Positions 1 to 7,979 of a stretch of 30,482 nt of DNA are shown piece by piece. The notes under the pieces were generated by a model. The model searched no databases. It saw nothing but the letters and a program-made list of their open reading frames with translations, and was not told where the DNA came from. Origin of the DNA: CADCUY01 sp964242735 (GTDB taxonomy: Bacteria; Actinomycetota; Actinomycetes; Actinomycetales; Quadrisphaeraceae); assembly GCA_964242735.1 (NCBI GenBank), contig CAXTAK010000027.1, positions 1 to 30,482 of the forward strand, read 5' to 3'. The position numbers were made by a program, and so were the translations under genes. How positions within the stretch are numbered: position 1 is the first letter of the stretch; the number at the start of each line of letters is the position of its first letter.

Positions 1-1423
1 AGATGTCGTAGTACATCTCGAACTCGTGCGGGTGCGGGCGGAAGCGGATCGGGTCGATCTCCTTCGTCCGCTTGTACTCGATCCACGTCTCGATGAGGTC
101 CTCGGTGAACACCCCGCCCTCGGTGAGGTACGCGTGGTCTGCCTCGAGGGCGTCGAGCACCGCGCCGAGGCTGCCCGGCACCTGCTTGATGCTCGCGTGC
201 TCCTCGGGGGGCAGCTCGTAGAGGTCCTTGTCGACCGGGTCGGGCGGCTCGATGCGGTTCTGGATGCCGTTCAGCCCGGCCATGAGGATCGCCGAGAACG
301 CCAGGTAAGGGTTCGAGCTCGGGTCCGGCACCCGGAACTCGATGCGCTTCGCCTTCGGGTTCGTGCCCGTGATGGGGATGCGCACGCACGCGGAGCGGTT
401 GCGGGCGGAGTACACCAGGTTCACCGGCGCCTCGTAGCCCGGCACCAGGCGGTGGTAGCTGTTCACCGTGGGGTTGGTGAACGCCAGCAGCGACGGCGCG
501 TGGTGCAGCAGCCCCCCGATGTACCACCGCGCCATGTCCGACAGGCCGCCGTACCCGGACTCGTCGTAGAACAGCGGCACGCCGTCCTTCCACAGGGAGC
601 AGTGCACGTGCATGCCCGAGCCGTTGTCGCCGAAGAGGGGCTTGGGCATGAAGGTGACGGTCTTGCCGGCCTCCCACGCCACGTTCTTGATGATGTACTT
701 GAACAGCATCACCTTGTCGGCCGACTTGGCCAGGCTGTCGAACCGGTAGTTGATCTCGGCCTGACCGGCGGTGCCGACCTCGTGGTGCGCCCGCTCGACC
801 TGGAGGCCCTGGGCGTCCAGTGCCAGCGACATCTGGTCGCGCAGGTCGGCGAAGTGGTCCGTCGGCGGCACGGGGAAGTACCCGCCCTTGTACGGCGTCT
901 TGTACCCGCGGTTGCCGCCTTCCTCCACGCGGCCGGTGTTCCACGCGGCCTCGACGGAGTCGATGTGGTAGTAGCTCTCGTTCTGCCCCGTCTTGAACCG
1001 CACGTCGTCGAAGATGTAGAACTCGGCCTCGGGGGCGAAGAAGGCGGTGTCGGCGATGCCCGTCGACTTCAGGTACGCCTCGGCCTTCGCGACGACCTGG
1101 CGCGGGTCACGGCTGTACGGCTCGTCCGTGATGGGGTCGACGATGCTCATGTTGATGTTGAGCGTCTTCTCGGCGCGGAACGGGTCGATGTAGGCGGTGT
1201 CGAGGTCGGGCATGAGCTTCATGTCCGACTCGTTGATCGCCTGGAAGCCGCGGATCGACGACCCGTCGAACATCTGCCCGTCGGTGAAGAAGTCCTCGCC
1301 CACCGTGGCAGCCGGCACGTTGAAGTGCTGCATGACACCGGGCAGGTCGCAGAACCGCACGTCGACGAACTTGACGTCGTTGTCGGTGATGTACTGGGTG
1401 ACTTCGTGGGCGTCCTTGAACAT
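1..1423 (-). CDS. glnA: Type I glutamine synthetase (lacks only its stop codon in this window)
   Basis: GlnA makes glutamine from glutamate, ammonia and ATP as a cytosolic dodecamer. The frame gives 474 codons from ATG at 1421-1423, the usual length of a GSI-beta enzyme. It ends in the family's C-terminal motif HPHEFEMYYDI, and only the first stop base lies in the window. Visible landmarks are the N-terminal DVRFCDLPG, the active-site stretch AEFYIFDDV, NGSGMHVHCS and the adenylylation loop LYELPPEE. The loop tyrosine is about residue 402, so GlnE-type covalent control is likely. A GGAGG ribosome site (1428-1432, read as its complement) lies 4 nt before the ATG. A GlnR-type box sits 87 nt upstream. 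The neighbour across the divergent promoter region is an RDD protein, as in other actinobacteria. Identity is very secure. Confidence 0.97.
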   Translation of the reverse strand, partial: MFKDAHEVTQYITDNDVKFVDVRFCDLPGVMQHFNVPAATVGEDFFTDGQMFDGSSIRGFQAINESDMKLMPDLDTAYIDPFRAEKTLNINMSIVDPITDEPYSRDPRQVVAKAEAYLKSTGIADTAFFAPEAEFYIFDDVRFKTGQNESYYHIDSVEAAWNTGRVEEGGNRGYKTPYKGGYFPVPPTDHFADLRDQMSLALDAQGLQVERAHHEVGTAGQAEINYRFDSLAKSADKVMLFKYIIKNVAWEAGKTVTFMPKPLFGDNGSGMHVHCSLWKDGVPLFYDESGYGGLSDMARWYIGGLLHHAPSLLAFTNPTVNSYHRLVPGYEAPVNLVYSARNRSACVRIPITGTNPKAKRIEFRVPDPSSNPYLAFSAILMAGLNGIQNRIEPPDPVDKDLYELPPEEHASIKQVPGSLGAVLDALEADHAYLTEGGVFTEDLIETWIEYKRTKEIDPIRFRPHPHEFEMYYDI

Positions 1424-1509
1424 CCGACCTCCAGGCAGGAACGGGCAGGGTGGGACCAGGGGTGCCCCGGGAACGTAGAGCCGCGCTGTGTGGGGAGGGT
1501 CTCGCTCGT

Positions 1510-1525
1510 GTTTCCGCGACGTTAC
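1510..1525 (-). promoter_or_regulatory. Putative GlnR operator upstream of glnA
   Basis: On the minus strand this reads GTAAC, six bases, GAAAC, an exact match to the GlnR a-site/b-site pair (gTnAC-n6-GaAAC) known from Streptomyces and mycobacteria. The next pair in the same spacing (GAGAC-n6-CACAC) is only a weak match. The box lies 87 nt before the glnA start. A candidate -10, TACGTT (complement of 1472-1477), lies between box and gene. Nitrogen-dependent control of glnA by GlnR is therefore likely. The regulator gene itself is not in the window. Confidence 0.7.
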
Positions 1526-1623
1526 GCCGCCGGGGGGCCTGGCGATGCCGAACGACGCCGCGGAGCGGGCTGTGGGGCACCCCCTGGGGGGCCTGGCCCG
1601 GCGGCCCCACCACGGCGCTGGCA

Positions 1624-1629
1624 TACCCT
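1624..1629 (+). promoter_or_regulatory. -10 element of the RDD gene
   Basis: TACCCT lies 18 nt before the ATG at 1648 and 7 nt before a GTG at 1637. With the usual spacing, transcription would start at that GTG. The GTG opens a four-codon frame (1637-1651) whose TGA overlaps the RDD gene's ATG as ATGA. No clear -35 is seen. Confidence 0.45.
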
Positions 1630-1647
1630 CGCCGCCGTGGCCGTGAC

Positions 1648-2049
1648 ATGAGCACCGCTGACCCACCCGGCGGGTGGCCCGGCCGCGGCGTGGGCCTGCC
1701 GCCGGTGGGTGCGGGGTCGGTGGGGCGCCTCGGCCGGCGGGTGGTCGCCCTGGCGGTCGACTGGTTCGCGGCGCTGCTGGTCTCGCGGGCCTTCTTCGAC
1801 GCGGACCCCTTCGTCACCCTGGTGATCTTCGCCGTCGTGCAGTGGGTGTTCGTCGCCGCTCTCGGTTCCAGCCCCGGTCACCGCCTCGTCGGGCTGCAGG
1901 TGGTGCGCACCACCGGCGACCCACCGGGACCGGCCCTCTCGGCAGCGCGCGCCGTCCTGCTGTCCCTGGCCCTGCCCCCGCTGCTCGCCGACCGCGACCA
2001 GCGCGGCCTGCACGACCGGTTGCCGGGCACCGTGCTCGTCAGGCGCTGA
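1648..2049 (+). CDS. RDD family membrane protein, 133 aa
   Basis: This is a small integral membrane protein of the RDD family (named for conserved Arg-Asp-Asp residues), whose biochemical role is unsettled. The protein begins MSTADPPGG. It has a Gly/Pro-rich head of about 25 residues and hydrophobic stretches around residues 33-50 and 53-72. Family landmarks are RRVVALAVDW near the first membrane segment, SPGHRLVGLQVVR in the middle and RGLHDRLPGTVLV at the end. The start is ATG 1648. There is no Shine-Dalgarno sequence, but a four-codon upstream frame ends on the start codon. It is divergent from glnA. The glnA-RDD-DUF4191-lipA order is conserved in actinobacteria as I remember it, so the family call is fairly safe even though the protein is short. 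Confidence 0.85.
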   Translation: MSTADPPGGWPGRGVGLPPVGAGSVGRLGRRVVALAVDWFAALLVSRAFFDADPFVTLVIFAVVQWVFVAALGSSPGHRLVGLQVVRTTGDPPGPALSAARAVLLSLALPPLLADRDQRGLHDRLPGTVLVRR

Positions 2050-2103
2050 GCGAGCCCGCGGTCACGGGAAGGAGCGGTGGGACGGCGCTCGGGCAGGGGT
2101 GGC

Positions 2104-2970
2104 TCAGCGACCCCGGGCGCCACGGCGGTCGGGGCGGGCACGCATCGGGTCCATGCCCTTGGGCACGGGGATCCGCGCGCGTCCCAGCGCGCGCAGGCGC
2201 TTGCTGACCGTGGAGACCTCGGCCCTGGTCAGCGCCGGCTTCAACCGCATCACCCGGCGGGGCAGCTTGGCCAGCGGCACCTGCTCGGCGCCGGTGCCCG
2301 CCTGCAGCAGGTGGATCGGCACGTCGGGCAGCACGCGGGCGATGCGCTTGCGCTCCGCCTCCAGCAGCCGGCCCACCCGCTGCGGCGGCCCGTCGGAGAC
2401 CAGGACCACCCCGGGGCGGCCCAGCGCCCGGAAGACGGTGTCGCGGGTCCGCGGGTCGACGGCCACCGGCTCCTGCTCCACCTGCCAGCCCCGGCGCAGC
2501 ACCCGCAGGGCCGCGCCGGCGGCACCTGGCTGACCCTCCAGCTGCCCGTAGGCGGCGGTCTCGGCGCGGCGGGCCAGGACGAACAGCCCGGCGAGCAGGG
2601 CCAGCGGAAGACCGATGATGGTGGCGTAGATCGGGTGCTCGGTGAGGAACCCGATCCCCAGGACGACGGCGAGGGTGCCGGCGACGGCGAGCAGCAGCCA
2701 CCACCGCACGTTCGGGTCGGCGCGGCGCGTCATCGCGTACACCGAGCGCATCTGCGCGACGCGACCCGGTCCCCTGCCCGGGGCCTTCGGGCGGCGCCGC
2801 AGGAAGCGCCGCCCCGCCGGGGCTGCGGGAGGGCCGCCGGCGCGGGTCGCGGCGACCCGCCTGCCGCCTGCCGCCGTGCCGCCTGCCGCTCTGACGCCTG
2901 CCGAGCCGCCGCCGACCGGGGACGGCGCGGCGGGCGGCGTGCTGGCGGGCTTCGAGCGGGTGCTGGCCAT
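2104..2970 (-). CDS. DUF4191 family membrane protein, 288 aa
   Basis: This is an actinobacterial membrane protein of unknown function. Residues 1-70 are a Pro/Ala/Gly/Arg-rich, probably disordered extension. The family's typical start follows (VAQMRSVYAMTRRADPNV, about 71-88). Two membrane segments come next, near 90-109 (WWLLLAVAGTLAVVLGIGFL) and 113-133. The cytosolic C-terminal part is basic and ends in a run of Arg, Gly and Asp. The ATG at 2968-2970 is supported by a TACCCT -10 element 6 nt upstream, so the long N-terminal extension is probably translated. The gene follows lipA on the same strand, but a hairpin and its own promoter separate them. The family is assigned from the transmembrane core and the gene order. 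Confidence 0.82.
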   Translation of the reverse strand: MASTRSKPASTPPAAPSPVGGGSAGVRAAGGTAAGGRRVAATRAGGPPAAPAGRRFLRRRPKAPGRGPGRVAQMRSVYAMTRRADPNVRWWLLLAVAGTLAVVLGIGFLTEHPIYATIIGLPLALLAGLFVLARRAETAAYGQLEGQPGAAGAALRVLRRGWQVEQEPVAVDPRTRDTVFRALGRPGVVLVSDGPPQRVGRLLEAERKRIARVLPDVPIHLLQAGTGAEQVPLAKLPRRVMRLKPALTRAEVSTVSKRLRALGRARIPVPKGMDPMRARPDRRGARGR

Positions 2971-2976
2971 GGGCCC

Positions 2977-2982
2977 AGGGTA
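2977..2982 (-). promoter_or_regulatory. -10 element, leaderless, DUF4191 gene
   Basis: The complement reads TACCCT and ends 6 nt before the ATG at 2970. This spacing puts the transcript start on or next to the start codon. Confidence 0.55.
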
Positions 2983-2984
2983 GT

Positions 2985-3002
2985 GGCCGCCCCGGAGCGG
3001 CC
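2985..3002 (-). terminator. Hairpin after lipA
   Basis: GGCCGC, six bases, GCGGCC forms a perfect 6-bp stem between the lipA stop (3019) and the DUF4191 -10 element. There is no T tract, which is common for actinobacterial terminators. Confidence 0.4.
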
Positions 3003-3018
3003 CCGGTGCTCCGCGGGC

Positions 3019-4029
3019 TCAGCGCTGGACGAGCGCAGCGGCCTCCTGCGGGGCGGGAGCCGCTGCGGCGGCCTCGGCGAGGTGGCTCAGGTGCGCGGGC
3101 ACGACGTCCCCCCGGCGCGCCGTCGCCTGCGCCCACAGCCGCCCGGCGCGGTAGGAGCTGCGCACCAGCGGACCGGACAGCACGCCGAGGAAGCCCATCG
3201 CCTCCGCCGCCGAGCCGAGGGAGACGAACTCCTCCGGGCGCACCCACCGCTCCACCGGGTGGTGACGGGGGCTGGGGCGCAGGTACTGCGTGATGGTGAC
3301 CAGGTCGGTGCCCGCATCGTGCAGCGCCTGCAGCGCCTCGACCACCTCCTCGGAGGTCTCACCCATCCCGAGGATCAGGTTGGACTTGGTCACCAGGCCC
3401 TGCCCGCGGGCTGCTGTCAGCACCGACAGCGACCGCTCGAAGCGGAAGCCGGGGCGGATGCGCTTGAAGATGCGCGGCACGGTCTCCACGTTGTGCGCGA
3501 GCACCTCGGGGCGGGAGGAGAAGACCTCCGCGAGCTGCGCGGGCACGGCGTCGAAGTCGGGGATCAGCAGCTCCACGCCGGTGCCGGGGTTCAGCGCGTG
3601 GATCTGGCGGACCGTCTCGGCGTACAGCCACGCCCCCCCGTCGGGCAGGTCGTCGCGGGCGACGCCGGTGATGGTGGAGTACCGCAGGCCCATCGCCTGC
3701 ACGCTCTCCGCGACGCGACGGGGCTCGTCGGCGTCGAAGTCAGCGGGCTTGCCCGTGTCGATCTGGCAGAAGTCGCACCGGCGGGTGCACTGGTCGCCGC
3801 CGATGAGGAAGGTGGCCTCCCGGTCCTCCCAGCACTCGAAGATGTTGGGGCACGCGGCCTCCTCGCACACCGTGTGCAGGCCCTCGCGCTTGACCAGGGA
3901 CTTCAGGGCCGTGTACTCAGGTCCCGTCTTCATGCGGGTGCGGATCCACTCCGGCTTCCGCTCGATCGGGGTCTCCGCGTTGCGCGCCTCGACCCGCAGC
4001 ATCCGGCGTCCCTCGGGCGCGATCGTCAT
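3019..4029 (-). CDS. lipA: Lipoyl synthase (radical SAM), 336 aa
   Basis: LipA inserts two sulfur atoms into octanoyl groups carried on lipoyl domains, using a radical SAM cluster and a sacrificial auxiliary [4Fe-4S] cluster. Both cysteine sets are visible: the auxiliary set C55-x4-C60-x5-C66 (CEEAACPNIFEC) and the radical SAM set C81-x3-C85-x2-C88 (CTRRCDFC). Other landmarks are TITGVARDDLPDGGA, SGPLVRSSYRAG near the C-terminus and an Ala-rich tail. Length is normal for the family. The ATG at 4027-4029 has a TAGCCT -10 element 6 nt upstream and no ribosome site, so a leaderless message is likely. lipB lies directly upstream on the same strand, and both would act on the E2 encoded near 10.5-12.4 kb. 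Confidence 0.98.
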   Translation of the reverse strand: MTIAPEGRRMLRVEARNAETPIERKPEWIRTRMKTGPEYTALKSLVKREGLHTVCEEAACPNIFECWEDREATFLIGGDQCTRRCDFCQIDTGKPADFDADEPRRVAESVQAMGLRYSTITGVARDDLPDGGAWLYAETVRQIHALNPGTGVELLIPDFDAVPAQLAEVFSSRPEVLAHNVETVPRIFKRIRPGFRFERSLSVLTAARGQGLVTKSNLILGMGETSEEVVEALQALHDAGTDLVTITQYLRPSPRHHPVERWVRPEEFVSLGSAAEAMGFLGVLSGPLVRSSYRAGRLWAQATARRGDVVPAHLSHLAEAAAAAPAPQEAAALVQR

Positions 4030-4035
4030 GGCGCA

Positions 4036-4041
4036 AGGCTA
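4036..4041 (-). promoter_or_regulatory. -10 element, leaderless, lipA
   Basis: The complement reads TAGCCT and ends 6 nt before the lipA ATG. It lies in the 51-nt gap between lipB and lipA, so lipA need not depend on the lipB promoter. Confidence 0.55.
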
Positions 4042-4080
4042 CGCCCGGCCCCCGTGCCCCTCCCGGCCGCGGTCCACCCC

Positions 4081-4737
4081 TCACCGCGAGGTCGCCGCGA
4101 GCGCTGCTGCTGCCGGGGCGGGTGACAGCAGGTGCAGGTGGGCGCGCACCAGCGGCTCGACCTCGGCCACGCGCACGCGCCGGCCGAGCTCGACGCTCAG
4201 CGACGTCACCGCGGCGTCGGCGATCCCGCAGGGCACGATGGCGCCGAACCCGGCCAGGTCGCAGTCGGCGTTGAGGGCGAACCCGTGCATCGTCACACCG
4301 CGGGCGACGCGGACGCCGATCGCGGCGACCTTCGCGTCCGGCGACCCCGCCACCCACACCCCGCTTCGCCCCTCCACCCGCATGGCGTCCACACCGAGGT
4401 CGGCGCACACGGCGATGAGCACGGCCTCGATGCGGCGCACGTGCGCGACGACGTCCACCGGGCGGGGCAGCGCCAGGACCGGGTACCCCACGAGCTGGCC
4501 CGGCCCGTGCCAGGTGATGCGGCCGCCGCGGTCGACGTCGACCACGGGCGTGCCGTCGGTGGGGCGGTCGCCGGCCTGGGTGAGCCGCCCGGCGGTGTAG
4601 GTGCTGGTGTGCTCCAGCAGCAGCACCGCGCTCTCGCGCCGGCCCGCGACCACGTCGGCGTGGACCTCGCGCTGCAGGTCCCACCCGCGCCGGTACTCGA
4701 CGAGCTCCCCGCTGGACCCGATGCGCTCGATCTGCAC
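4081..4737 (-). CDS. lipB: Lipoyl(octanoyl) transferase, 218 aa
   Basis: LipB moves octanoyl groups from acyl carrier protein to lysines of lipoyl domains in 2-oxoacid dehydrogenases and GcvH. The protein starts VQIERIGSSG from GTG 4735-4737. It carries the family motifs RGGRITWHGPGQLVGYP (about 70-86), VEGRSGVWV, the active-site lysine in DAKVAAIGVRVARG (K136), TMHGFALN and the acyl-carrying cysteine in VPCGI (C170). Length is normal. A TAGCCT -10 element 7 nt upstream supports this GTG rather than the much longer open frame. It is followed by lipA, the next enzyme of the pathway, and is divergent from a Gfo/Idh/MocA-type oxidoreductase. Confidence 0.96.
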   Translation of the reverse strand: MQIERIGSSGELVEYRRGWDLQREVHADVVAGRRESAVLLLEHTSTYTAGRLTQAGDRPTDGTPVVDVDRGGRITWHGPGQLVGYPVLALPRPVDVVAHVRRIEAVLIAVCADLGVDAMRVEGRSGVWVAGSPDAKVAAIGVRVARGVTMHGFALNADCDLAGFGAIVPCGIADAAVTSLSVELGRRVRVAEVEPLVRAHLHLLSPAPAAAALAATSR

Positions 4738-4744
4738 GCCGTCG

Positions 4745-4750
4745 AGGCTA
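4745..4750 (-). promoter_or_regulatory. -10 element, leaderless, lipB
   Basis: The complement reads TAGCCT, 7 nt before the GTG start of lipB. It places the transcript start at the start codon. Confidence 0.55.
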
Positions 4751-4794
4751 CGCCGGGCGCCGCGCTGACCAGGGGTGCCGCCAGGATGGGGCGC

Positions 4795-5886
4795 ATGGGC
4801 GCGCGCGTGGGGCTGGTGGGTTACGGCGACGCCGGACGTGGCATCCACGCACCGCTGATCGCCGCAGCCGGCCTGGAGGTGACGGTGGTCGCCACGGCGG
4901 CGCCCGCCCGCGCGGAGGCCGCCGCCGCCGACCACCCCGATGCGAGCCTCGTCGCGAACCTGCCCGCGCTGCTCGCCCGCCGCGACGAGGTCGACGTCGT
5001 GGTGCTCACCTCCCCGACCGGCGTCCACGTCGAGCAGGTGCTCGCTTGCGTGGACGCCGGCGTCCCGGTGGTGTGCGAGAAGCCCCTGGGTGTCGACGCC
5101 CCCACCGCGGCCCGCGCCGTGGCCGCCGCGAGCGACGCCGGGGTGCCGCTGACGGTCTTCCACAACCGGCGCTGGGACGCCGAGCAGCTCACCCTCGCCG
5201 CACTGGTCGCCACCGGCGGGCTGGGGGAGGTGTTCCGCTTCGAGCGGCGGTGGGAGCGGTGGCGCCCGGTGCCCAAGGACCGGTGGCGCGAGAACGCGCC
5301 CGCCGAGCAGGGCGGGGGACTGGTGCTGGACCTGCAGAGCCACCTCGTCGACGCCGCGGTCGACCTGTTCGGGCCCGTCGCCTCCGTGCTCGCGCACATC
5401 AGCGCGCGCACCACCACCGCCGACGACGACGCGTTCCTGCTCCTCACCCACGCCGGCGGGGTGCGCAGCCACCTCTCCGCGCTGTCCCTGGCGGGGGCGC
5501 CGGGGCCGCGGACCAGGGTGCTGGGCACCGGTGGCGCCTACCTCGTGGGCCCCTACGAGCGCGAGCCCAGCGCCTTCGCCGCGCTCGCCGACGCGCCCGG
5601 TGCCACCGGGTGGCTCGTGCGCGGGACCGAGCGCACCCCGGTGCCCACTGCACCGGGCGGGCACCCCGACTTCTACCGCGCCGTCGCCACTGCGCTCGCT
5701 GCCGGCACCCCCGCGCAGCAGCAGGCCGCGATGCCCGTGCAGCCCGGGCAGGCCCTGGCGGTGGTGGCGGTGCTGGACGCCGCCCGGCTCAGCGCCGCCG
5801 AGGGCCGGGTCGTGGCGCTGGGTCCACCGCGGTCGGCTCCACCGGGGTCGGGCCTGCTCGACTCGGGCTCACCGGGCGCCGGGTAG
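4795..5886 (+). CDS. Gfo/Idh/MocA family oxidoreductase, 363 aa
   Basis: This is an NAD(P)-dependent dehydrogenase of the Gfo/Idh/MocA family, which acts on sugars, inositols or related cyclic alcohols; the substrate cannot be read from sequence. The N-terminal Rossmann fold shows VGLVGYGDAGRGIHAP. The family signature CEKPLGVDAPTAARA contains the Glu-Lys-Pro active-site lysine. A C-terminal alpha/beta domain contains FRFERRWERWRP and LDLQSHLVDAAVDLFG, where the usual catalytic histidine of the domain would lie. ATG 4795 and ATG 4786 are both in frame, and I prefer 4795 because the fold begins directly after it. The last 18 nt overlap the end of the convergent peptidase gene. The Ser/Pro/Gly-rich C-terminus looks unstructured. 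Confidence 0.9.
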   Translation: MGARVGLVGYGDAGRGIHAPLIAAAGLEVTVVATAAPARAEAAAADHPDASLVANLPALLARRDEVDVVVLTSPTGVHVEQVLACVDAGVPVVCEKPLGVDAPTAARAVAAASDAGVPLTVFHNRRWDAEQLTLAALVATGGLGEVFRFERRWERWRPVPKDRWRENAPAEQGGGLVLDLQSHLVDAAVDLFGPVASVLAHISARTTTADDDAFLLLTHAGGVRSHLSALSLAGAPGPRTRVLGTGGAYLVGPYEREPSAFAALADAPGATGWLVRGTERTPVPTAPGGHPDFYRAVATALAAGTPAQQQAAMPVQPGQALAVVAVLDAARLSAAEGRVVALGPPRSAPPGSGLLDSGSPGAG

Positions 5887-6615
5887 GGCCACGGGCTCCA
5901 GGCGCTCCTCGACGACCGTCCCGGCGGGGTCCCGCTCGACGATCCACGCCGAGCCGCCGCGCGCCTCGGTGACCGCCCCGAGCAGCTGGGTGCCGTCACC
6001 GCCCCCGTAGACCAGCCCGACGCCGTCGTCGGTGCAGTGGGTGCGCCCGAGGGTGCCGTCGGCGACGAGGCCGTGCAGCACCGGGCGCCGCCGCGCCTCG
6101 GCGTCGTGGTGCACCCCGTTGGCGTACGGCAGCAGGCCCAGAGCGTTGGTCACCGGCCGCAGCTGGGGGCCGAAGGAGTCGGTGGTGCCGCCGGAGTGCC
6201 AGCAGATCGAGCCGGCGCTGACCCCGGAGAGCACCACCCCGGCCCGCCAGGCGCGGCGCAGCACCGGCTCCAGCTCGTGCACGCGCCACACCGCGAGCAG
6301 GTTCGCCACCGACCCCCCGCCCACCCACACGACGTCGGCGCCGGTGAGCAGCCCCTCCACGTCGTCGACCGAGGGCATGGAGAAGAGGTTGAGGTGGGTC
6401 AGGGTGAAGCCGGCGAGGTCGGCGGCCTCGGTCAGCTCCGCCTGCCACGCCCGCTGGTCACCACCGGCGGTGCCCAGGTGCACCAGGTGCGGTCGACCCC
6501 GCGCCCCGGAGAGCTCCACGGCGTGGTGCACCAGCGGCCCGAGCTCCACGCGGGTGCGCACCCCGGGGCGGTACCCGCCGGAGGTGGCGAGGATCGTGGG
6601 GGTGTCAGCGGGCAC
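5869..6615 (-). CDS. Peptidase E-like protein (family S51), 248 aa
   Basis: This is a cytosolic serine hydrolase of the peptidase E / cyanophycinase group. PepE cleaves Asp-X dipeptides, but the exact substrate here is unknown. It starts MPADTPTILATSGGY. The Gly-rich segment WVGGGSVANLL (about 97-107) precedes the nucleophile motif GVSAGSICW, with the likely nucleophile Ser133. Later blocks are GLVYGGGDG and the C-terminal sheet SAWIVERDPAG. The start is GTG 6613-6615, overlapping the end of the upstream oxidoreductase by 11 nt, so the two are probably co-transcribed and translationally coupled. Cyanophycinases are longer, which makes the PepE branch more likely. Confidence 0.88.
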   Translation of the reverse strand: MPADTPTILATSGGYRPGVRTRVELGPLVHHAVELSGARGRPHLVHLGTAGGDQRAWQAELTEAADLAGFTLTHLNLFSMPSVDDVEGLLTGADVVWVGGGSVANLLAVWRVHELEPVLRRAWRAGVVLSGVSAGSICWHSGGTTDSFGPQLRPVTNALGLLPYANGVHHDAEARRRPVLHGLVADGTLGRTHCTDDGVGLVYGGGDGTQLLGAVTEARGGSAWIVERDPAGTVVEERLEPVALPGAR

Positions 6616-7900
6616 GTGCGGCCCCTGCCCGGGTCAGGGGCCCGGGGCGGTGCAGGTCGGCCATGACCGCGTCGGCGGCGCGGCGCCCGGAGACCAGCGC
6701 ACCCTGCTGGCTGGCGGTGTCGCGGTGGTCCCCGGCCACGAACACCCCACCGCCGAGGGCGACCGGGCGGCGGGCGTCCAGCGGCGGTGGCATCGCCGGC
6801 AGCGCGCGGGGCAGGGCGTTCGTGGTCAGGAGCTGCCACCCGGCGGTGGGCACGCCGTACACCAGCTGCAGCTGGGCGCGCACCGCCGCCTCGGTGGCGA
6901 CCAGCGTGGCGGAGTGGTCACCCAGGACGGTGGAGGCCACCAGGTGGCCGCCGGGAGGGGCGTAGCTCGGGGCGGCGTTGGTCATCACCGCGGTGTTGAC
7001 CACCGGACCGCGGCCGTCCCCGTCGACGTGCAGCAGGTTCCACGGGCTCGGTGGCGCCTCCACGGCGTACCAGAACGTGGTCAGGGCGTTGGCCCTCGGC
7101 GCGGTGAGCGCCGGCGCGAGGCGCTGCGCGGTCCACGCGTCGGTGGCCACCACCACCGCGCGCGCCCCCCGCAGCGCCGCGTCGCCCAGGCCGGTCACGG
7201 GCGCGCCCAGGTGCACCGCGCCGGGCGGCAGGGCGGCTGCCAGCAGCTCGGGCAGGGTCTGCACCCCGGCGGCGGGTACCGCGGGGGTGCCGCGCACGAA
7301 GCTGCGGACCACCAGGCGCGCGAAGGCCGCGGAGCTCGACCCGGACCCCTCTCCGAGCACCCCGGCGAGGAAGGGGGTGACCACCGCCTGGCGCAGGCGG
7401 CGCGAGACCCCCGCGGCGTCCAGGGCCTCGGCGAGGGTCGTGTCGGGATGGTCGGTGGAGTCCCGCACGCGGTGGGCGCTGCCGTAGGCGCCGGCCACCG
7501 CCCACCGGGCGAAGGCGGCCTTCTCGCGCAGCGACCCGACGGGCGCCGCCGCGGAGGACAGCGTCGCGCCGGGCACGCGGCGGGGGTCGGCCACCCGGTC
7601 GCGGCGCTCGCGCCCGCCGCGGCGCTGGGCGACGACGACCCCCGCGTCGAACGGGCGCAGCCGCAGGGCCGCGAGGTCGGAGCCGATCTCGGCGAGCACG
7701 CGCACGAGCGCCGGGTACGCGGGGTTGATCAGCTGGAAACCCACGTCGCAGCGGTAGCCGTCCACGACATCGGTGCTCACCCGTCCTCCGACGCGCTGAC
7801 CCGCCTCGAGGACGGTGACCCCCACCCCGGCGGCGTGCAGGCGCAGCGCGCACGCCAGGCCGGCGAGGCCGGCGCCGACGACGACCACGTCGCTACCCAC
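6605..7900 (-). CDS. FAD-dependent NAD(P)-binding oxidoreductase (amine oxidase / phytoene desaturase-like), 431 aa
   Basis: This is a flavoprotein of the amine oxidase / phytoene desaturase superfamily with unknown substrate. The dinucleotide-binding motif VVVGAGLAGLACALRL lies at residues 5-20, followed by LEAGQRVGGRVST, the typical second FAD motif. The C-terminal FAD motif is GGGVFVAGDHRDTASQQGALVSGRRAADAV written in shortened form as GVFVAGDHRDT...GALVSGRRAA. The C-terminal layout resembles actinobacterial proteins annotated as protoporphyrinogen oxidase-like or FAD-dependent oxidoreductase. GTG 7898-7900 is supported by a TAGCGT -10 element 6 nt upstream. It overlaps the peptidase E gene downstream. 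No quinone- or carotenoid-pathway gene is nearby to suggest a pathway. Confidence 0.88.
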   Translation of the reverse strand: MGSDVVVVGAGLAGLACALRLHAAGVGVTVLEAGQRVGGRVSTDVVDGYRCDVGFQLINPAYPALVRVLAEIGSDLAALRLRPFDAGVVVAQRRGGRERRDRVADPRRVPGATLSSAAAPVGSLREKAAFARWAVAGAYGSAHRVRDSTDHPDTTLAEALDAAGVSRRLRQAVVTPFLAGVLGEGSGSSSAAFARLVVRSFVRGTPAVPAAGVQTLPELLAAALPPGAVHLGAPVTGLGDAALRGARAVVVATDAWTAQRLAPALTAPRANALTTFWYAVEAPPSPWNLLHVDGDGRGPVVNTAVMTNAAPSYAPPGGHLVASTVLGDHSATLVATEAAVRAQLQLVYGVPTAGWQLLTTNALPRALPAMPPPLDARRPVALGGGVFVAGDHRDTASQQGALVSGRRAADAVMADLHRPGPLTRAGAARAR

Positions 7901-7906
7901 GCGCGC

Positions 7907-7912
7907 ACGCTA
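7907..7912 (-). promoter_or_regulatory. -10 element, leaderless, FAD oxidoreductase
   Basis: The complement reads TAGCGT and ends 6 nt before the GTG start at 7900. Confidence 0.55.
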
Positions 7913-7979
7913 CCGCCGAGCGGGTGCCCCTGTGGACGGGCAGCGGGCCCGGGGCTCCCGGTGCGGCAGGGTGCCCGTC

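Noticed and set aside
26..1651. 541-aa open frame on the plus strand opposite glnA
   Set aside because: It is an antisense shadow in very GC-rich DNA; the minus strand encodes full-length glutamine synthetase with every motif, while the plus frame is Arg/Val/Gly/His-rich with no domain.
4081..5664. 527-aa reading of lipB
   Set aside because: The extension lies antisense to the Gfo/Idh/MocA gene; the LipB fold begins at GTG 4737, which has its own -10.
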